DNA from: Amycolatopsis acididurans
Lineage (GTDB): Bacteria > Actinomycetota > Actinomycetes > Mycobacteriales > Pseudonocardiaceae
NCBI RefSeq assembly: GCF_012328925.1
Contig: NZ_JAAXLS010000004.1
Coordinates: 186,001-250,000 of the forward strand
DNA length: 64,000 bases
Direction of reading: 5' to 3'
This document shows positions 1 through 10,200 of the stretch, piece after piece (position 1 is the first letter of the stretch; each line of letters begins with the position of its first letter). The translations under genes were made by a program, and so were the position numbers. The notes beneath the pieces were generated by a model. It did no database searches. It was not told where the DNA came from and saw nothing but the letters and a program-made list of their open reading frames with translations.

Positions 1-93
1 GTACAAGGTGATCGCGACGAAGATCACGAAAACCGCGGTGTTGAGCACCGGGTTGATTTCGGAGTTCTCGCTGGCAGCGAGGAAGTTGACCAT
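1..93 (-). CDS. Cation/acetate symporter, N-terminus only (cut by window edge)
   Basis: The first 31 codons of a gene that runs off the left edge. It begins MVNFLAASENSEINPVLNTA and continues into a hydrophobic stretch, which is the usual beginning of ActP/MctC-type sodium:solute symporters. The start lies four bases after the stop of the DUF485 gene. DUF485-symporter pairs are a standard arrangement in actinobacteria, and this supports the call. These transporters bring acetate or other short carboxylates across the membrane. Too little is present to judge substrate or integrity. Confidence 0.7.
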   Translation of the reverse strand, partial: MVNFLAASENSEINPVLNTAVFVIFVAITLY

Positions 94-97
94 GATG

Positions 98-529
98 CTA
101 CTGGACTCCTGCCTGGCGCCGCACCTGCTCGACCTGGGGGTCGACACGACGCTTGGCGTAGCGCAGGTAAGCGATCGTGATGGCGGCGGTGGAAACGAAC
201 TGGAGAATGCCCATGATGATCGCGACGTTCACCGACCCGATGACCCGGACGCTCATGAAAGCCGGCGCGTAGGCGGCCAGCAGAACATAAACCAGGTACC
301 AGGCGATGAAAAGCACGGTCATGGGAAAAGCGAAACGGCGGAACCGTCCGCGCAGTTCGCCGAATTCGGCGCTGCGCTGGATGGCGAGGTAGTCCGGTCC
401 GGTGGGCTGGGCCTGCTCGGAAGCCTCGTCCCCGGTCGAGAACAGAGCCGGCATCTGGCCGGTCTCCTCTGCGGGGTTCCGCGTCTCTGCGGGGTTCCGC
501 GTCGCGGAGGACTGCTCGACGCGCTGCAT
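98..529 (-). CDS. DUF485 small membrane protein, symporter partner
   Basis: A 143-residue protein starting MQRVEQSS. A GGGAGG ribosome site lies just upstream, which rules out the longer upstream start. The hydrophilic first 70 residues end at PDYLAIQRSAEFGELRGRFR, the typical entry to DUF485. Two membrane helices follow (about residues 70-90 and 100-125) and a charged tail. The family is usually encoded immediately before an acetate/cation symporter, as here, and is thought to assist it; its biochemical role is not known. Near the N-terminus an 18-bp unit is repeated exactly in tandem (about 464-500), giving a doubled ETRNPA motif. This is probably recent slippage in a disordered region. Confidence 0.85.
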   Translation of the reverse strand: MQRVEQSSATRNPAETRNPAEETGQMPALFSTGDEASEQAQPTGPDYLAIQRSAEFGELRGRFRRFAFPMTVLFIAWYLVYVLLAAYAPAFMSVRVIGSVNVAIIMGILQFVSTAAITIAYLRYAKRRVDPQVEQVRRQAGVQ

Positions 530-1376
530 TGGTGCCTCCCGTGTGGCTGGGGACCTTCGGGGCGCACATGCTAGCCACGGCGGGCAAAGCTCTACAGAGC
601 AGCCCACCAGCGCTGCGTGAGCGTCGACAGTCTGGCTAGCAATGGCAATGCGCCGAACGGGGGATCGAGGATCGAGGAATGCCGAGAATTGGTGACTCCC
701 CGTAATATGCCCCGTGAAATTGATAACCGGAAAAGCCTAACGGTGCTTATTCGCATATTCGGAGCGTAAGCCGGAAAAGTGCTGGCGAATAAGGGCAATT
801 CGTCAGAATTGGACGCCTTATCCCTGATTGTAAAAGCCACGAGATCGGGCGTTATTCTTCTGTAACCCCCACTTGGGACAGTACCGTCCGTAGAAGTTTG
901 CCCGCGGGCGCCAGGTGCTCCTGGGCTGAGTGGGTGACAGTGAAGGGAGGTGCCCCAACCAGGTCAGTAACCGAATCGGATGATCTTGGCCGTCAGCCGC
1001 CCGTGTGCGCGTTAACCCCCTATTACGGCGGGTATTTCCGCAGGTCAACCTCGATTTATCGGGCAGGGTCGAGATCAGCCTGATTGGTGTACGCTTCCTT
1101 GGCCACGTTGACTCACGGTGATCGAAGGTCACGGATCTTGTCCGGAACATGCTGCACAACGCATGATGCACGGACGAATGAGGCGGCGTGGCCGTGGACA
1201 GCCGGGCCTGGTGGGGCCGGGACCACCCGAACGGACAGCGCAGCGGTACCACCGGTGACGAGGAGAACCATGCGGTCGACGCGGAGCAGAGCCGAGTTGC
1301 GCAGGGCTGTCGCCAGGTGGCCGCTGCGCACGAACCGTGGACGCGCACACGTAACGCCGGACAGGGAGTCACTTTC
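530..1376. other. 847-bp divergent intergenic region without a convincing gene
   Basis: This region lies between the DUF485 gene (leftward) and cvnA (rightward). No frame has the codon bias of the neighbours plus a ribosome site. Positions about 640-850 are clearly richer in A/T than the rest of the window, so promoters for both directions probably sit here. I could not identify individual promoter elements with confidence. Confidence 0.5.
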
Positions 1377-4300
1377 GTGACTGTTGCAGGACAGGGCCAA
1401 GTGCCTGTTGGACAGCTCTTAGGCCAGCAGCCGCGTCGGCCGTCGAAGTGGCGCGGCCTCGCGGACTGGCGCGACTGGAAGATCTCGGTCAAGCTGGCCG
1501 CGGTCACGCTGGTGCCGATCATCATCGCGCTCGTGCTCGGCGGCATCACGATCAGCAACCAGGTCAGCCGATCCGGCAACTACGAGCGGATCGACCGGCT
1601 GGTCAAGCTCAGCACGGACGTGCGCTCGCTCGTCGACGCGTTGCAGCAGGAGCGCATCGGCACCACCGCCCTGCTCACCCAGGGCACCGTCGGCAGCTCG
1701 CCCCAGCTGGACGCGGCGCGCGCCGCCACCGACAAGGCACTGCAGCCGATCGCGGCCGACACCTCCCGCGTCACCCAGCTCGACACCGCCGCCAGCGCGC
1801 CGGGCACGGCCGCCAACAACGCGCTCGCGCGCCTCGGCCAGGTCCGCCAGCAGGTCGCAGGCGGTCGCCTCGACTCGCTGCAGGCGCTGGACGCCTACTC
1901 GGCGATGACCGGTCCGCTGCTCACCCTCGACACCTCGCTCGTGGCGGGCGTCAGCGACGACGCGCTGTCCGGCACGGCGAACGCGCTGCACGACCTGCTC
2001 GTCGCCAAGGAAGAGGTGTCCACCTCCCAGAGCCTGGTCACCTACGGCATCTCGCGCGGCATGCTGCCGCCGACCCAGCTCAACCAGGTGCGCGCGGGCG
2101 AGATCCGGCTCGCCGACCGGCTGGAGGACTTCCGCGCCGCCGGCGACGGCGCGCAGGAGCAGGATTTCGACCGATCGGTGATGGGCCCGGAGTTCGACAC
2201 CCGGGGCAGGCTCGTCGGCAGTGTGCTCAACACGCAGAGCTCGTCGGCCAGTGACGTGCTCGCCGGGCTGTCGGCCCAGCAGTGGACCGCCTCCTCGACG
2301 GCCGTCGTCAACGGCATGCGCGGGCTCAGCGACCGGATGGGCGCCCAGCTCAGCGGCCAGTCCACCGATCTCGTCGAAAGCAGCGGCAGCGACGCCGGCC
2401 TGCTGGCCGTGCTGTTGTTCGCCGCGCTGATCGTGACCGGCGTGGTGGTCTTCCTGATCACCCGCCAGCTGCTGCGCTCGCTGCGGCTGCTGCGCACCAG
2501 CGCGCTCGACGTCGCCGACCGCCAGCTGCCCGCCGCCGTGCAGAACATCCAGGAAGGGCGCGAGCAGAGCGCCGAGGTCAGTCCGGTCGCCGTCGGTTCG
2601 GCCGACGAGATCGGCGAGGTGGCCAAGGCGTTCGACGCGGTGCACAGCCAGGCCCTGCGGCTGGCGATCGAGCAGGCTGCGATGCGTACCGGCTACTCGA
2701 GCGTGTTCATCAACCTCTCCCGCCGCAGCCAGAGCCTGGTGCAGCGGCAGCTGCAGCTGATCGAGCGGCTGGAGCGGGACGAGGAGGACGCCGACCAGCT
2801 GGCGACGCTGTTCCAGCTCGACCACCTCGCCACCCGGATGCGCCGCAACAACGAGAACCTGATGGTGCTCTCCGGCGCCGAGCCCGGCCGCCGCTCCGGC
2901 CAGCCGGTCTCCACCGGTGACGTGCTGCGCGCCGCCGTGTCGGAGATCGAGCAGTACCAGCGGGTGGTCGTGCAGACGCCGCCCAACGCGCGGATCGTCG
3001 GCTATGCGGCCAGCGACCTGATGCGGCTGATCGCGGAGCTGCTGGACAACGCCACCGCGTTCTCCGCGCCGGAGACGCAGGTGACGGTCTCGACGCGGGT
3101 CGCCGACGGCGGCAGGCTGCTGATCGACATCATGGACAAGGGCATCGGCATGAACGAGGCCGAGGTCGCCGAGGCCAACGCCCGGCTGACCGAGGCCGCG
3201 AGCGTCGACCTCGCCACCTCGCGCCGGATGGGCCTGTTCGTGGTCGGCCGCCTCGCCGGACGGCACAACATCGGCGTCGTCCTGCACGGTGGCAAGGACA
3301 TCGTCGGCGTGCGGGCGACCGTGTCCGTGCCCGCCGACCTGGTGATGGACCTGCCCGAGCAGACCACGACGACGACTCCGCCGCCGGAGGCCGGTTCGCT
3401 GCCGCGCCGCGGGATCAACGGCACGAGCCGTCCCGGTGCGCTGACGAGCCTCGCCGGTGCCACGTCCGGCACCCTCGGCGACGGCGCCGCCGCGCCTGGG
3501 GCGTGGACGCAGAACGGGCACTCCGGGATGCTGCCGCCGCGCCCGCCGTCGGACGTGGAGGTCTCGGGCACCGCGCTGTTCAGCCCGATATCGCCGGAGG
3601 ACATGCCGGAGCCGCAGGCTCTCGCACCCGAACCGCCGTTGCCCGCGGTGCCGGAGCAGGCCGCCGAGCCGGAGCCGGGTGAGCTGCCGTCCGGCAAGGA
3701 GCTGTTCGAGGCCAACGTCAGCCCCGGCGCGCTGACCGAGTGGTGGAGCGCGGCCGCCGCCGAGCCGAAGCCGCCCGTTCGCGAGCCGCGGCCGGACGAG
3801 ACGACCCCGATCTTCGACGAGACGCTGTCCGCGTGGTTCCGCAGCGAGCAGCCCGCCCCGGCCGAGGAGAAGGAGGCCGAGGACAAGCCCGAGACGAAGC
3901 CGGAACCGAGGGCGACGACGGGCTGGGACTTCGCGGTCGACGAGAGCTGGCGCACGGTCCAGCAGGTTTCGCAACACGAGCCGACGAGCTACACCGAGGC
4001 CGGTCTGCCGCGGCGGCGCCGTGGCGAGCAGCTGATGCCGGGCAGCGCGGCGCCCGGTGGTGTCACGCCGAGCAGCCCCGCACCGGGTGCCGCCCCGGAG
4101 GGTTCCCAGCCGGCGCCCGAGGAGGCCAAGCCGGCGCTGCCGTCACGCAACGCGGCCGACGTCCGCGGCCGGCTGAGCAGCTTCCAGCACGGGGTGAACC
4201 GCGCCCGGCACGCCAAGGACCAGCCGGCCCCCGGTGCGGAGACCGCTCCCGCCGACGCCGCTGCGGCGGAGTCGCGGCAGGCCACACCGCTCCCGCAGCG

Positions 4301-5282
4301 GCGTGCGCAACCGCAGCCCTGGCCCGCCGCGGAGCCCCAGCAGCCTGCCGAGAGCGAGCAGCCCTCGGCAGGACCGGGTGCGCTTCCGCAGCGGCGGCCC
4401 CGGCCGCAGCGCCCGCAGGGGGCGCCCGAGAACGTCCAGGCACAGCCGGAGGAAGCGCTTCCCCAGGCCGGTTCCGCGGCCGAGGGCGGGCTCCCGCAGC
4501 GCCAGAGCGAAAGCGGCCAGTTGCACGGCGACACGGGCCGCACGGACTCCGGCCTCCCGCGACGCGAGCCCGTTCAGGCGGCCGACAGCGGCCTGAGCGA
4601 GCAGCAGGCCGACACCGGCGCACCGCAGCGTGCCGCGGACACCGGCCTGCCCCAGCGGGGGACGGATTCGGGTATGCCGCGGCGCGAGCCCGCGCAGGCG
4701 GCCGACACAGGCCTTCCGCAGCGTCAGACCGGCTCCGGGCTGCCGCAGCGGGGTGTCGGCGCGGGCCTGCCGCAACCGGGCTCCGGTTTGCCTCAGCGCC
4801 AGCGGGCGCAAGCCCCCGAGACCGCCGCGCCCCATGGCCAGGCCGACCCCGGCCTGCCCCAGCGGCAGCCGGGTCTGGACAACCCGCTTCCGCGCCGCAG
4901 GCCCGGTGCGGAGCGTCCAGCAGAGACGTCGGGTGCGTTCCTGTGGCAACCGTCGGAGCCGGCCCCGGCGGCACCAGCCCCGGCCGCACCGGCCGAGGAC
5001 TCCGCATGGTCGTTCGCGACCGACGAGAGCTGGCGGACCGTCGAGGCGGTCAGCCAGGCCGGTCCGACCGGCTACACCGCGGCCGGGCTGCCCCGCCGCC
5101 GTCGCGGCGAGCAGCTCATGCCGGGAAGTGCGTCTTCTGCGGGCGCGCCGGGTCCGCGAGCCCAGCGCGACCCACAGGATGTGCGAGGCAGGTTAAGCAG
5201 TTTCCAGCAAGGTGTCAGGCGTGGACGACACCGGACTACTCAGCCTGTCGACTCTGAACACGAAACCATGGAGGGTGAATGA
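1377..5282 (+). CDS. cvnA: CvnA: nitrate/nitrite-sensor-like membrane histidine kinase homologue of a conservon
   Basis: A 1301-residue membrane protein. I chose the GTG at 1377 because AGGGAG lies eight bases upstream and the predicted N-terminus then leads into the first membrane helix (about residues 38-59). An extracellular NIT-type sensing region follows (about 60-335), then a second helix (about 340-363), a HAMP-like linker, a helical region containing LDHLATRMRRNNENL (about 480-495) and an HATPase domain. The ATPase domain carries an N box (ELLDNATAFSAP, about 553) and a G1 box (DKGIGM, about 587). The last 640 residues are Pro/Ala/Glu-rich and low in complexity. Conservon kinases act with a roadblock protein, a DUF742 protein and a small GTPase as a membrane-bound signalling complex. 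All three genes follow. The stop overlaps cvnB by four bases. Confidence 0.9.
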   Translation: MTVAGQGQVPVGQLLGQQPRRPSKWRGLADWRDWKISVKLAAVTLVPIIIALVLGGITISNQVSRSGNYERIDRLVKLSTDVRSLVDALQQERIGTTALLTQGTVGSSPQLDAARAATDKALQPIAADTSRVTQLDTAASAPGTAANNALARLGQVRQQVAGGRLDSLQALDAYSAMTGPLLTLDTSLVAGVSDDALSGTANALHDLLVAKEEVSTSQSLVTYGISRGMLPPTQLNQVRAGEIRLADRLEDFRAAGDGAQEQDFDRSVMGPEFDTRGRLVGSVLNTQSSSASDVLAGLSAQQWTASSTAVVNGMRGLSDRMGAQLSGQSTDLVESSGSDAGLLAVLLFAALIVTGVVVFLITRQLLRSLRLLRTSALDVADRQLPAAVQNIQEGREQSAEVSPVAVGSADEIGEVAKAFDAVHSQALRLAIEQAAMRTGYSSVFINLSRRSQSLVQRQLQLIERLERDEEDADQLATLFQLDHLATRMRRNNENLMVLSGAEPGRRSGQPVSTGDVLRAAVSEIEQYQRVVVQTPPNARIVGYAASDLMRLIAELLDNATAFSAPETQVTVSTRVADGGRLLIDIMDKGIGMNEAEVAEANARLTEAASVDLATSRRMGLFVVGRLAGRHNIGVVLHGGKDIVGVRATVSVPADLVMDLPEQTTTTTPPPEAGSLPRRGINGTSRPGALTSLAGATSGTLGDGAAAPGAWTQNGHSGMLPPRPPSDVEVSGTALFSPISPEDMPEPQALAPEPPLPAVPEQAAEPEPGELPSGKELFEANVSPGALTEWWSAAAAEPKPPVREPRPDETTPIFDETLSAWFRSEQPAPAEEKEAEDKPETKPEPRATTGWDFAVDESWRTVQQVSQHEPTSYTEAGLPRRRRGEQLMPGSAAPGGVTPSSPAPGAAPEGSQPAPEEAKPALPSRNAADVRGRLSSFQHGVNRARHAKDQPAPGAETAPADAAAAESRQATPLPQRRAQPQPWPAAEPQQPAESEQPSAGPGALPQRRPRPQRPQGAPENVQAQPEEALPQAGSAAEGGLPQRQSESGQLHGDTGRTDSGLPRREPVQAADSGLSEQQADTGAPQRAADTGLPQRGTDSGMPRREPAQAADTGLPQRQTGSGLPQRGVGAGLPQPGSGLPQRQRAQAPETAAPHGQADPGLPQRQPGLDNPLPRRRPGAERPAETSGAFLWQPSEPAPAAPAPAAPAEDSAWSFATDESWRTVEAVSQAGPTGYTAAGLPRRRRGEQLMPGSASSAGAPGPRAQRDPQDVRGRLSSFQQGVRRGRHRTTQPVDSEHETMEGE
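4486..4905 (+). repeat. Degenerate heptad repeat region in the CvnA tail
   Basis: About eleven imperfect copies of a unit close to DTGLPQR or DSGMPRR follow one another in the CvnA tail (about residues 1037-1175). The array lies between two copies of a longer module. The first module, from about 3922, contains DESWRTV...GLPRRRRGEQLMPGSA and then DVRGRLSSFQHGV. The second, from about 5007, repeats the same motifs almost residue for residue. The tail therefore grew by internal duplication. The conserved arginine-rich motif suggests binding to a partner or to the membrane surface; that role is inferred. Confidence 0.75.
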
Positions 5283-5722
5283 CCTCGCCGCAGCCACAAC
5301 AGAACCAGTTCGGATGGCTGGTCAATGACTTCGCCGAGCGTGTGCCGGGTGTGGCGCACGCGGTGGTCGTGTCGGCCGACGGCTTGCTGCTGACGGCGTC
5401 GAACCGGCTGCCCCTCGACCGGGCCGACCAGCTCGCCGCCGTGGCCTCCGGGCTGGTGAGCCTCACGCAGGGCGCCGCGCGCTGCTTCGAGGCCGGCGCG
5501 GTCAACGAGACGGTCGTGGAGATGGAACTCGGCATCATGGTGCTGATGTCCATCAGCGACGGCTCGTGCCTCGCGGTGCTGGCCGCCCCGAACTGTGACA
5601 TCGGGCAGGTCGCCTACGAGATGACCATGCTGGTCGACCGGGTGGGCCAGATCCTCACCCCCGAGCTGCGAGCACAGCTGCAGGGCGCCGGCAGTGCCCT
5701 GATCTCAGAACCAGTGGGATGA
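5279..5722 (+). CDS. cvnB: CvnB: roadblock/LC7-domain protein
   Basis: A 147-residue soluble protein with a single roadblock/LC7 fold: FGWLVNDFAERVPGVAHAVV at the start, SADGLLL, then alternating strands ending in QILTPELRAQL. In conservons and in MglB-type systems this family acts as regulator or scaffold of the paired small GTPase. Its ATG overlaps the cvnA stop (ATGA), so translation is coupled. Length and position are standard for the second gene of a conservon. Confidence 0.93.
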   Translation: MTSPQPQQNQFGWLVNDFAERVPGVAHAVVVSADGLLLTASNRLPLDRADQLAAVASGLVSLTQGAARCFEAGAVNETVVEMELGIMVLMSISDGSCLAVLAAPNCDIGQVAYEMTMLVDRVGQILTPELRAQLQGAGSALISEPVG

Positions 5723-5729
5723 TGCCGCG

Positions 5730-6407
5730 ATGAGCACGGGATCCGGAAGCGGCTCCCCTCCGGCCGGTGACGACGACGCGACCTTCGCGGACGTCCTCAA
5801 CGGCTTCAGCCTGGACTCGGGACGAGCCCGCCGGAAGCGCAGGAAGGCCAAGCAGGCCGAACCGGAAGCCGCGCGTCCGCAGCAGCAGCCCGAGGTGCAG
5901 GAGCAGGCGCCTCCACCGGCCGCCGAGCCCGCCGAGCCAACCCAGGGCCTGCCGGGGTTCGCCGAGCCGGGGCAGGGCACGGGGCTGTTCGAACCCGCCG
6001 TGTCCAGCAGCGGACCGATGCTGCCGGAACGCCCCGACTACGGCGGTTTCGACGAGGAGACGGCGGTCGTCCGCCCGTACGCGCTGACGGGCGGCCGCAC
6101 GAAAGCCAGCTACGCGCTGGAACTGGAGACTTTGATCTCCGTCGACGACGCTGTCGCCGCCCGCATCGATGCGGGGATGACAGTGCAGTTCGAGCACCGC
6201 TCGATCATGGAAGAATGTCGGAAGCCGCGTTCGGTCGCGGAACTCGCGGCGGTGCTGCGGGTCCCGATCGGGGTGGCTCGGGTGCTGATCAGTGACGCTG
6301 CGGACGCCGGTCTTGTCACGGTGCACAGGACCGTGTCCGGCAACGACGACGCCGAGGCGCATCTCATGTTGATGGAAAGGGTGTTGAGTGGACTCCGTCG
6401 GCTTTAA
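5730..6407 (+). CDS. cvnC: CvnC: DUF742 protein
   Basis: A 225-residue protein. The C-terminal half is the DUF742 domain: VVRPYALTGGRTKASYALEL begins it at about residue 115, and a winged-helix-like segment follows (CRKPRSVAELAAVLRVPIGVARVLISDA... in outline). The first 110 residues are a Pro/Glu/Gln-rich extension without recognisable fold, longer than in many CvnC proteins. It begins seven bases after cvnB. DUF742 is the invariant third member of conservons; a DNA-binding or adaptor role is assumed from its winged-helix look, not shown. Confidence 0.9.
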   Translation: MSTGSGSGSPPAGDDDATFADVLNGFSLDSGRARRKRRKAKQAEPEAARPQQQPEVQEQAPPPAAEPAEPTQGLPGFAEPGQGTGLFEPAVSSSGPMLPERPDYGGFDEETAVVRPYALTGGRTKASYALELETLISVDDAVAARIDAGMTVQFEHRSIMEECRKPRSVAELAAVLRVPIGVARVLISDAADAGLVTVHRTVSGNDDAEAHLMLMERVLSGLRRL

Positions 6408-7002
6408 GGCACCGCGGCAGGCCCCGCCGCAGACCATGACCTCGGCGAAGATCGTGGTCGCCGGTGGCTTCGGGGCAGGCAAAACCACCTTTGTCGGGTC
6501 GGTGTCGGAGATCGTGCCGCTCACCACCGAGGCGATGATGACCGACGCCAGCCGTGGCATCGACAACCTCGATGCCACCCCGAACAAGGCGACCACCACG
6601 GTGGCGATGGACTTCGGGCGCGTGTCGCTGGACAGCGATCTGATCCTGTACCTGTTCGGTACGCCGGGTCAGCAGCGGTTCTGGTTCATGTGGGACGACC
6701 TGGTCCGCGGTGCCATCGGTGCGGTGGTACTCGCCGACACCAGGCGGCTCGCGGACTCGTTCGCGCCGGTGGACTTCTTCGAGGACCGCAGGCTGCCCTA
6801 CATCGTCGGGGTCAACACCTTCGACGGCGTCCTGCACCACGATCTCAACGACGTGCGGGAAGCGCTGGCGATCGACTCCAACGTGCCGATCGTGCGGTGC
6901 GACGCCCGTGACCGCGAATCGACCAAGCAGACGCTCATCACGCTGGTCGAGTACGCGATGCGGCAGTGGATCTCGATGCGCGGTACCGCGAACGCACGCT
7001 GA
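6388..7002 (+). CDS. cvnD: CvnD: small Ras-like GTPase of the conservon
   Basis: A 204-residue GTPase that overlaps the cvnC end by 20 bases and starts with GTG. The P-loop is GGFGAGKTT at residues 26-34. The G3 region reads FGTPGQQRFW; the Gln following the G in this position is typical of the MglA/CvnD branch. VNTFDGV supplies the base-recognition loop and RCDARD lies near the end. It is the fourth member of the cvnABCD signalling unit, expected to cycle between GDP and GTP at the membrane with CvnB. Conservons sometimes end with a P450, but here the operon ends with cvnD. Confidence 0.93.
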   Translation: MDSVGFKAPRQAPPQTMTSAKIVVAGGFGAGKTTFVGSVSEIVPLTTEAMMTDASRGIDNLDATPNKATTTVAMDFGRVSLDSDLILYLFGTPGQQRFWFMWDDLVRGAIGAVVLADTRRLADSFAPVDFFEDRRLPYIVGVNTFDGVLHHDLNDVREALAIDSNVPIVRCDARDRESTKQTLITLVEYAMRQWISMRGTANAR

Positions 7003-7047
7003 CGCGCGGCCTTCGTGGCCGGGTGAGACGGGCGGGCCACCGCCCAC

Positions 7048-7065
7048 GGCGCGCTGAAGCGCGCC
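7048..7065 (+). terminator. Hairpin after the conservon, possible terminator
   Basis: GGCGCGCT and AGCGCGCC pair perfectly over eight bases around a two-base loop, 45 bases after the cvnD stop. A weaker GGGCGG/CCGCCC stem lies just before it (about 7030-7045). There is no T run, which is common for terminators in high-GC actinobacteria. Nothing else was seen in 7003-7250. Confidence 0.45.
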
Positions 7066-7258
7066 CGCGATTCGCCGACATGCATGGGTGCTGGGGGCGC
7101 CCGCATGCCGGAGCTTTCTGCTGCCGGGCGCCGGGAGTTCTCTTTCACCGGCCTGCCCGCCCTTCCCGCGCTGGTCGCAGCGCGAAATCCGTGATCAACC
7201 AGCCAATCGGTGTTGTGACCACGGTGACACTTGGAGTTGAAACAGTAGGAAGTCCGAG

Positions 7259-7264
7259 TATTTT
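7259..7264 (+). promoter_or_regulatory. Probable -10 element of icmF (TATTTT)
   Basis: TATTTT lies exactly six bases before the icmF ATG, the geometry of a leaderless transcript. GGAGG is present but only one or two bases from the ATG, too close to act as a normal ribosome site. The same spacing recurs at several other genes in the window. Confidence 0.4.
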
Positions 7265-7270
7265 GGAGGC

Positions 7271-10200
7271 ATGAACGCTCCGCTGCACAAGGCCGTCAAC
7301 CCGGTCCGGTTCGTGACCGCGTCGAGCTTGTTCGACGGGCACGACGCGTCGATCAACATCATGCGCCGCATCCTGCAGGCGCAGGGTGCCGAGGTCGTGC
7401 ACCTCGGGCACAACCGCAGCGTGGACGAGGTCGCCACGGCCGCGATCGCCGAGGACGCCCAGGGCGTCGCGATCAGCGCCTACCAGGGCGGTCACGTCGA
7501 GTACTTCACCTACCTCGTCGAGCTGCTGCGCGAGCGGGGTGCCGGGCACATCAAGGTCTACGGCGGCGGTGGCGGCGTCATCGTGCGCGAGGAGATCGAC
7601 CTGCTGCACTCGCGCGGCGTCGCGCACATCTTCTCCCCGGACGACGGCCTGGAGATGGGCCTGCCCGGCATGATCAACTCGATGATCGAGGCCTGTGACT
7701 ACGACCTGGCCGCCGAGACGGTCGGCACGCCGGACGATCTGCTTTCCGGCGATGTGCGGGCGCTGTCGCGGGCGATCACCCAGCTGCAGGCCGGTTCGCT
7801 CGCCGACGAGTGGAACTCGGCCATCACCGAGGCGGCGAAGGGCCGCACCGTGCCGGTCCTCGGCATCACCGGCACCGGCGGTTCGGGCAAGTCGTCGCTG
7901 ACCGACGAGCTGATCCGCCGGTTCCGCCAGGACCAGCAGGACAAGCTGCGGATCGCCGTGCTGGCGGTGGACCCGACGCGCCGTCGCGGCGGCGGCGCGC
8001 TGCTCGGCGACCGGATCCGGATGAACTCCCTGGACGGCTCCCCGGTCTACTTCCGGTCGCTGGCCACGCGGACCAAGTCCGGCGAGATCCCGCAGGGCCT
8101 CGAAGAGTCGATCGTGGCGTGCAAGGCCGCCGGATACGACCTGGTGATCGTCGAGACGCCGGGTATCGGCCAGGGCGACGCCGGCATCGTCGACTACGTC
8201 GACCACTCGCTGTACGTGATGACGCCGGAGTTCGGCGCCGCGTCGCAGCTGGAGAAGATCGACATGCTCGACTTCGCCGACGTGGTGGCGATCAACAAGT
8301 TCGAGCGCCGCGGTGCCGAGGACGCGCGCCGGGACGTGGCGCGCCAGCTCGTGCGCAACCGCGAGGCGTTCGGCGCCGCGCCCGAGGACATGCCGGTTTT
8401 CGGCACCAGTGCGGCGAAGTTCAACGACGACGGCGTGACGGCGCTGTACCAGCACCTGCGGGATTCCCTTGCCGAGCAGGGGCTTCCGGTGTCGGCCGGC
8501 ACGCTGCCGCACATCGAGGGCAAGGTGTCCACGGGTGCCTCCACGGTCATCCCGAACTCGCGCGCCCGCTACCTCGCCGACGTCTCCGACACCGTGCGCG
8601 GCTACCACGCCCGCACGAACGAGCAGGTCGAGGCGGTGCGCGAACGCGATCAGCTGGCGGCGGCGAAGGCCGCGCTGGAGCGCGTGAGCGCGGACACCGA
8701 GGCGATCAGCGAACTGCTGGCCGAAGCCGAGTCGCGTGTGGACGATGGAACCAGGAATCTGCTGGCGGACTGGCAGCGGATCTCGGAGGAATACCGCGGC
8801 GAGGAGCTCGTCTTCAAGGTGCGGGACAAGGAACTGCGCACGCAGCTGTGGCGGGACACCCTGTCCGGCAACAAGGTGCCGCGGGTCGCGCTGCCGCGCT
8901 ATACCGAGAACGGCGAGCTGGTCTCGTTCCTGCGCCGCGAGAACCTGCCCGGTTTCTTCCCCTACACCGCAGGGGTTTTCCCGTTCAAGCGCGAGGGCGA
9001 GGACCCGGCCCGGATGTTCGCGGGCGAAGGCGACGCGTTCCGCACGAACCGCCGGTTCAAGTACCTGTCCTCGGAGTCGGAGGCCAAGCGCCTGTCGACG
9101 GCGTTCGACTCGGTGACGCTCTACGGCCGTGACCCGGACACCCGTCCCGACATCTACGGCAAGGTCGGCACGTCCGGCGTTTCGATCGCGACGCTGGAGG
9201 ACATGAAGGTCCTCTACGACGGCTTCGACCTGACCGCGCCGAGCACCTCGGTGTCGATGACGATCAACGGCCCGGCGCCGACGATCCTCGCGTTCTTCCT
9301 CAACACCGCGATCGACCAGAAGATGGAGGCCTTCCGCGCCGAGCATGGCCGCGAGCCGAGCCCGCAGGAGGCCGAGGAGCTGCGCGAGTGGACGGTGGCC
9401 AACGTGCGCGGCACCGTGCAGGCCGACATCCTCAAGGAGGACCAGGGGCAGAACACCTGCATCTTCTCCACCGAGTTCAGCCTGCGGATGATGGCCGACA
9501 TCCAGGAATGGTTCATCGAGCACGGGGTGCGCAACTTCTACTCGGTGTCGATCTCGGGCTATCACATCGCCGAGGCCGGGGCGAACCCGATCTCGCAGCT
9601 GGCGTTCACGCTCGCCAACGGCTTCACCTACGTCGAGTCCTATCTCGCGCGCGGGATGGACATCGACGACTTCGCGCCGAACCTGTCGTTCTTCTTCTCC
9701 AACGGGATGGACGCCGAGTACACGGTGCTCGGCCGGGTCGCGCGGCGGATCTGGGCCACCGCGATGAAGGACCGCTACGGCGCGAACGAGCGCTCGCAGA
9801 AGCTGAAGTACCACGTGCAGACCTCGGGCCGGTCGCTGCACGCGCAGGAGATCAGCTTCAACGACATCCGGACCACGCTGCAGGCGCTGTGCGCGTTGTA
9901 CGACAACGCGAACTCCTTGCACACCAACGCTTTCGACGAGGCGATCACCACGCCGAGCGAGCATTCGGTGCGCCGCGCGATGGCCATCCAGATGATCATC
10001 AACAAGGAGTGGGGCCTGGCGAAGAACGAGAACCCGCTGCAGGGCGCGTTCATCGTCGACGAGCTGACCGACCTTGTCGAAGAGGCGGTGCTGACCGAGT
10101 TCGACCGGATCTCCGAGCGCGGCGGCGTGCTGGGCGCGATGGAGACCGGCTACCAGCGCGGCAAGATCCAGGACGAGTCGATGCTGTACGAGCGGCTCAA

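Noticed and set aside
1419-3977. 852-residue open frame on the minus strand opposite cvnA
   Set aside because: Arg/Gly/His-rich antisense shadow of cvnA with no motif or ribosome site; cvnA has clear domains.
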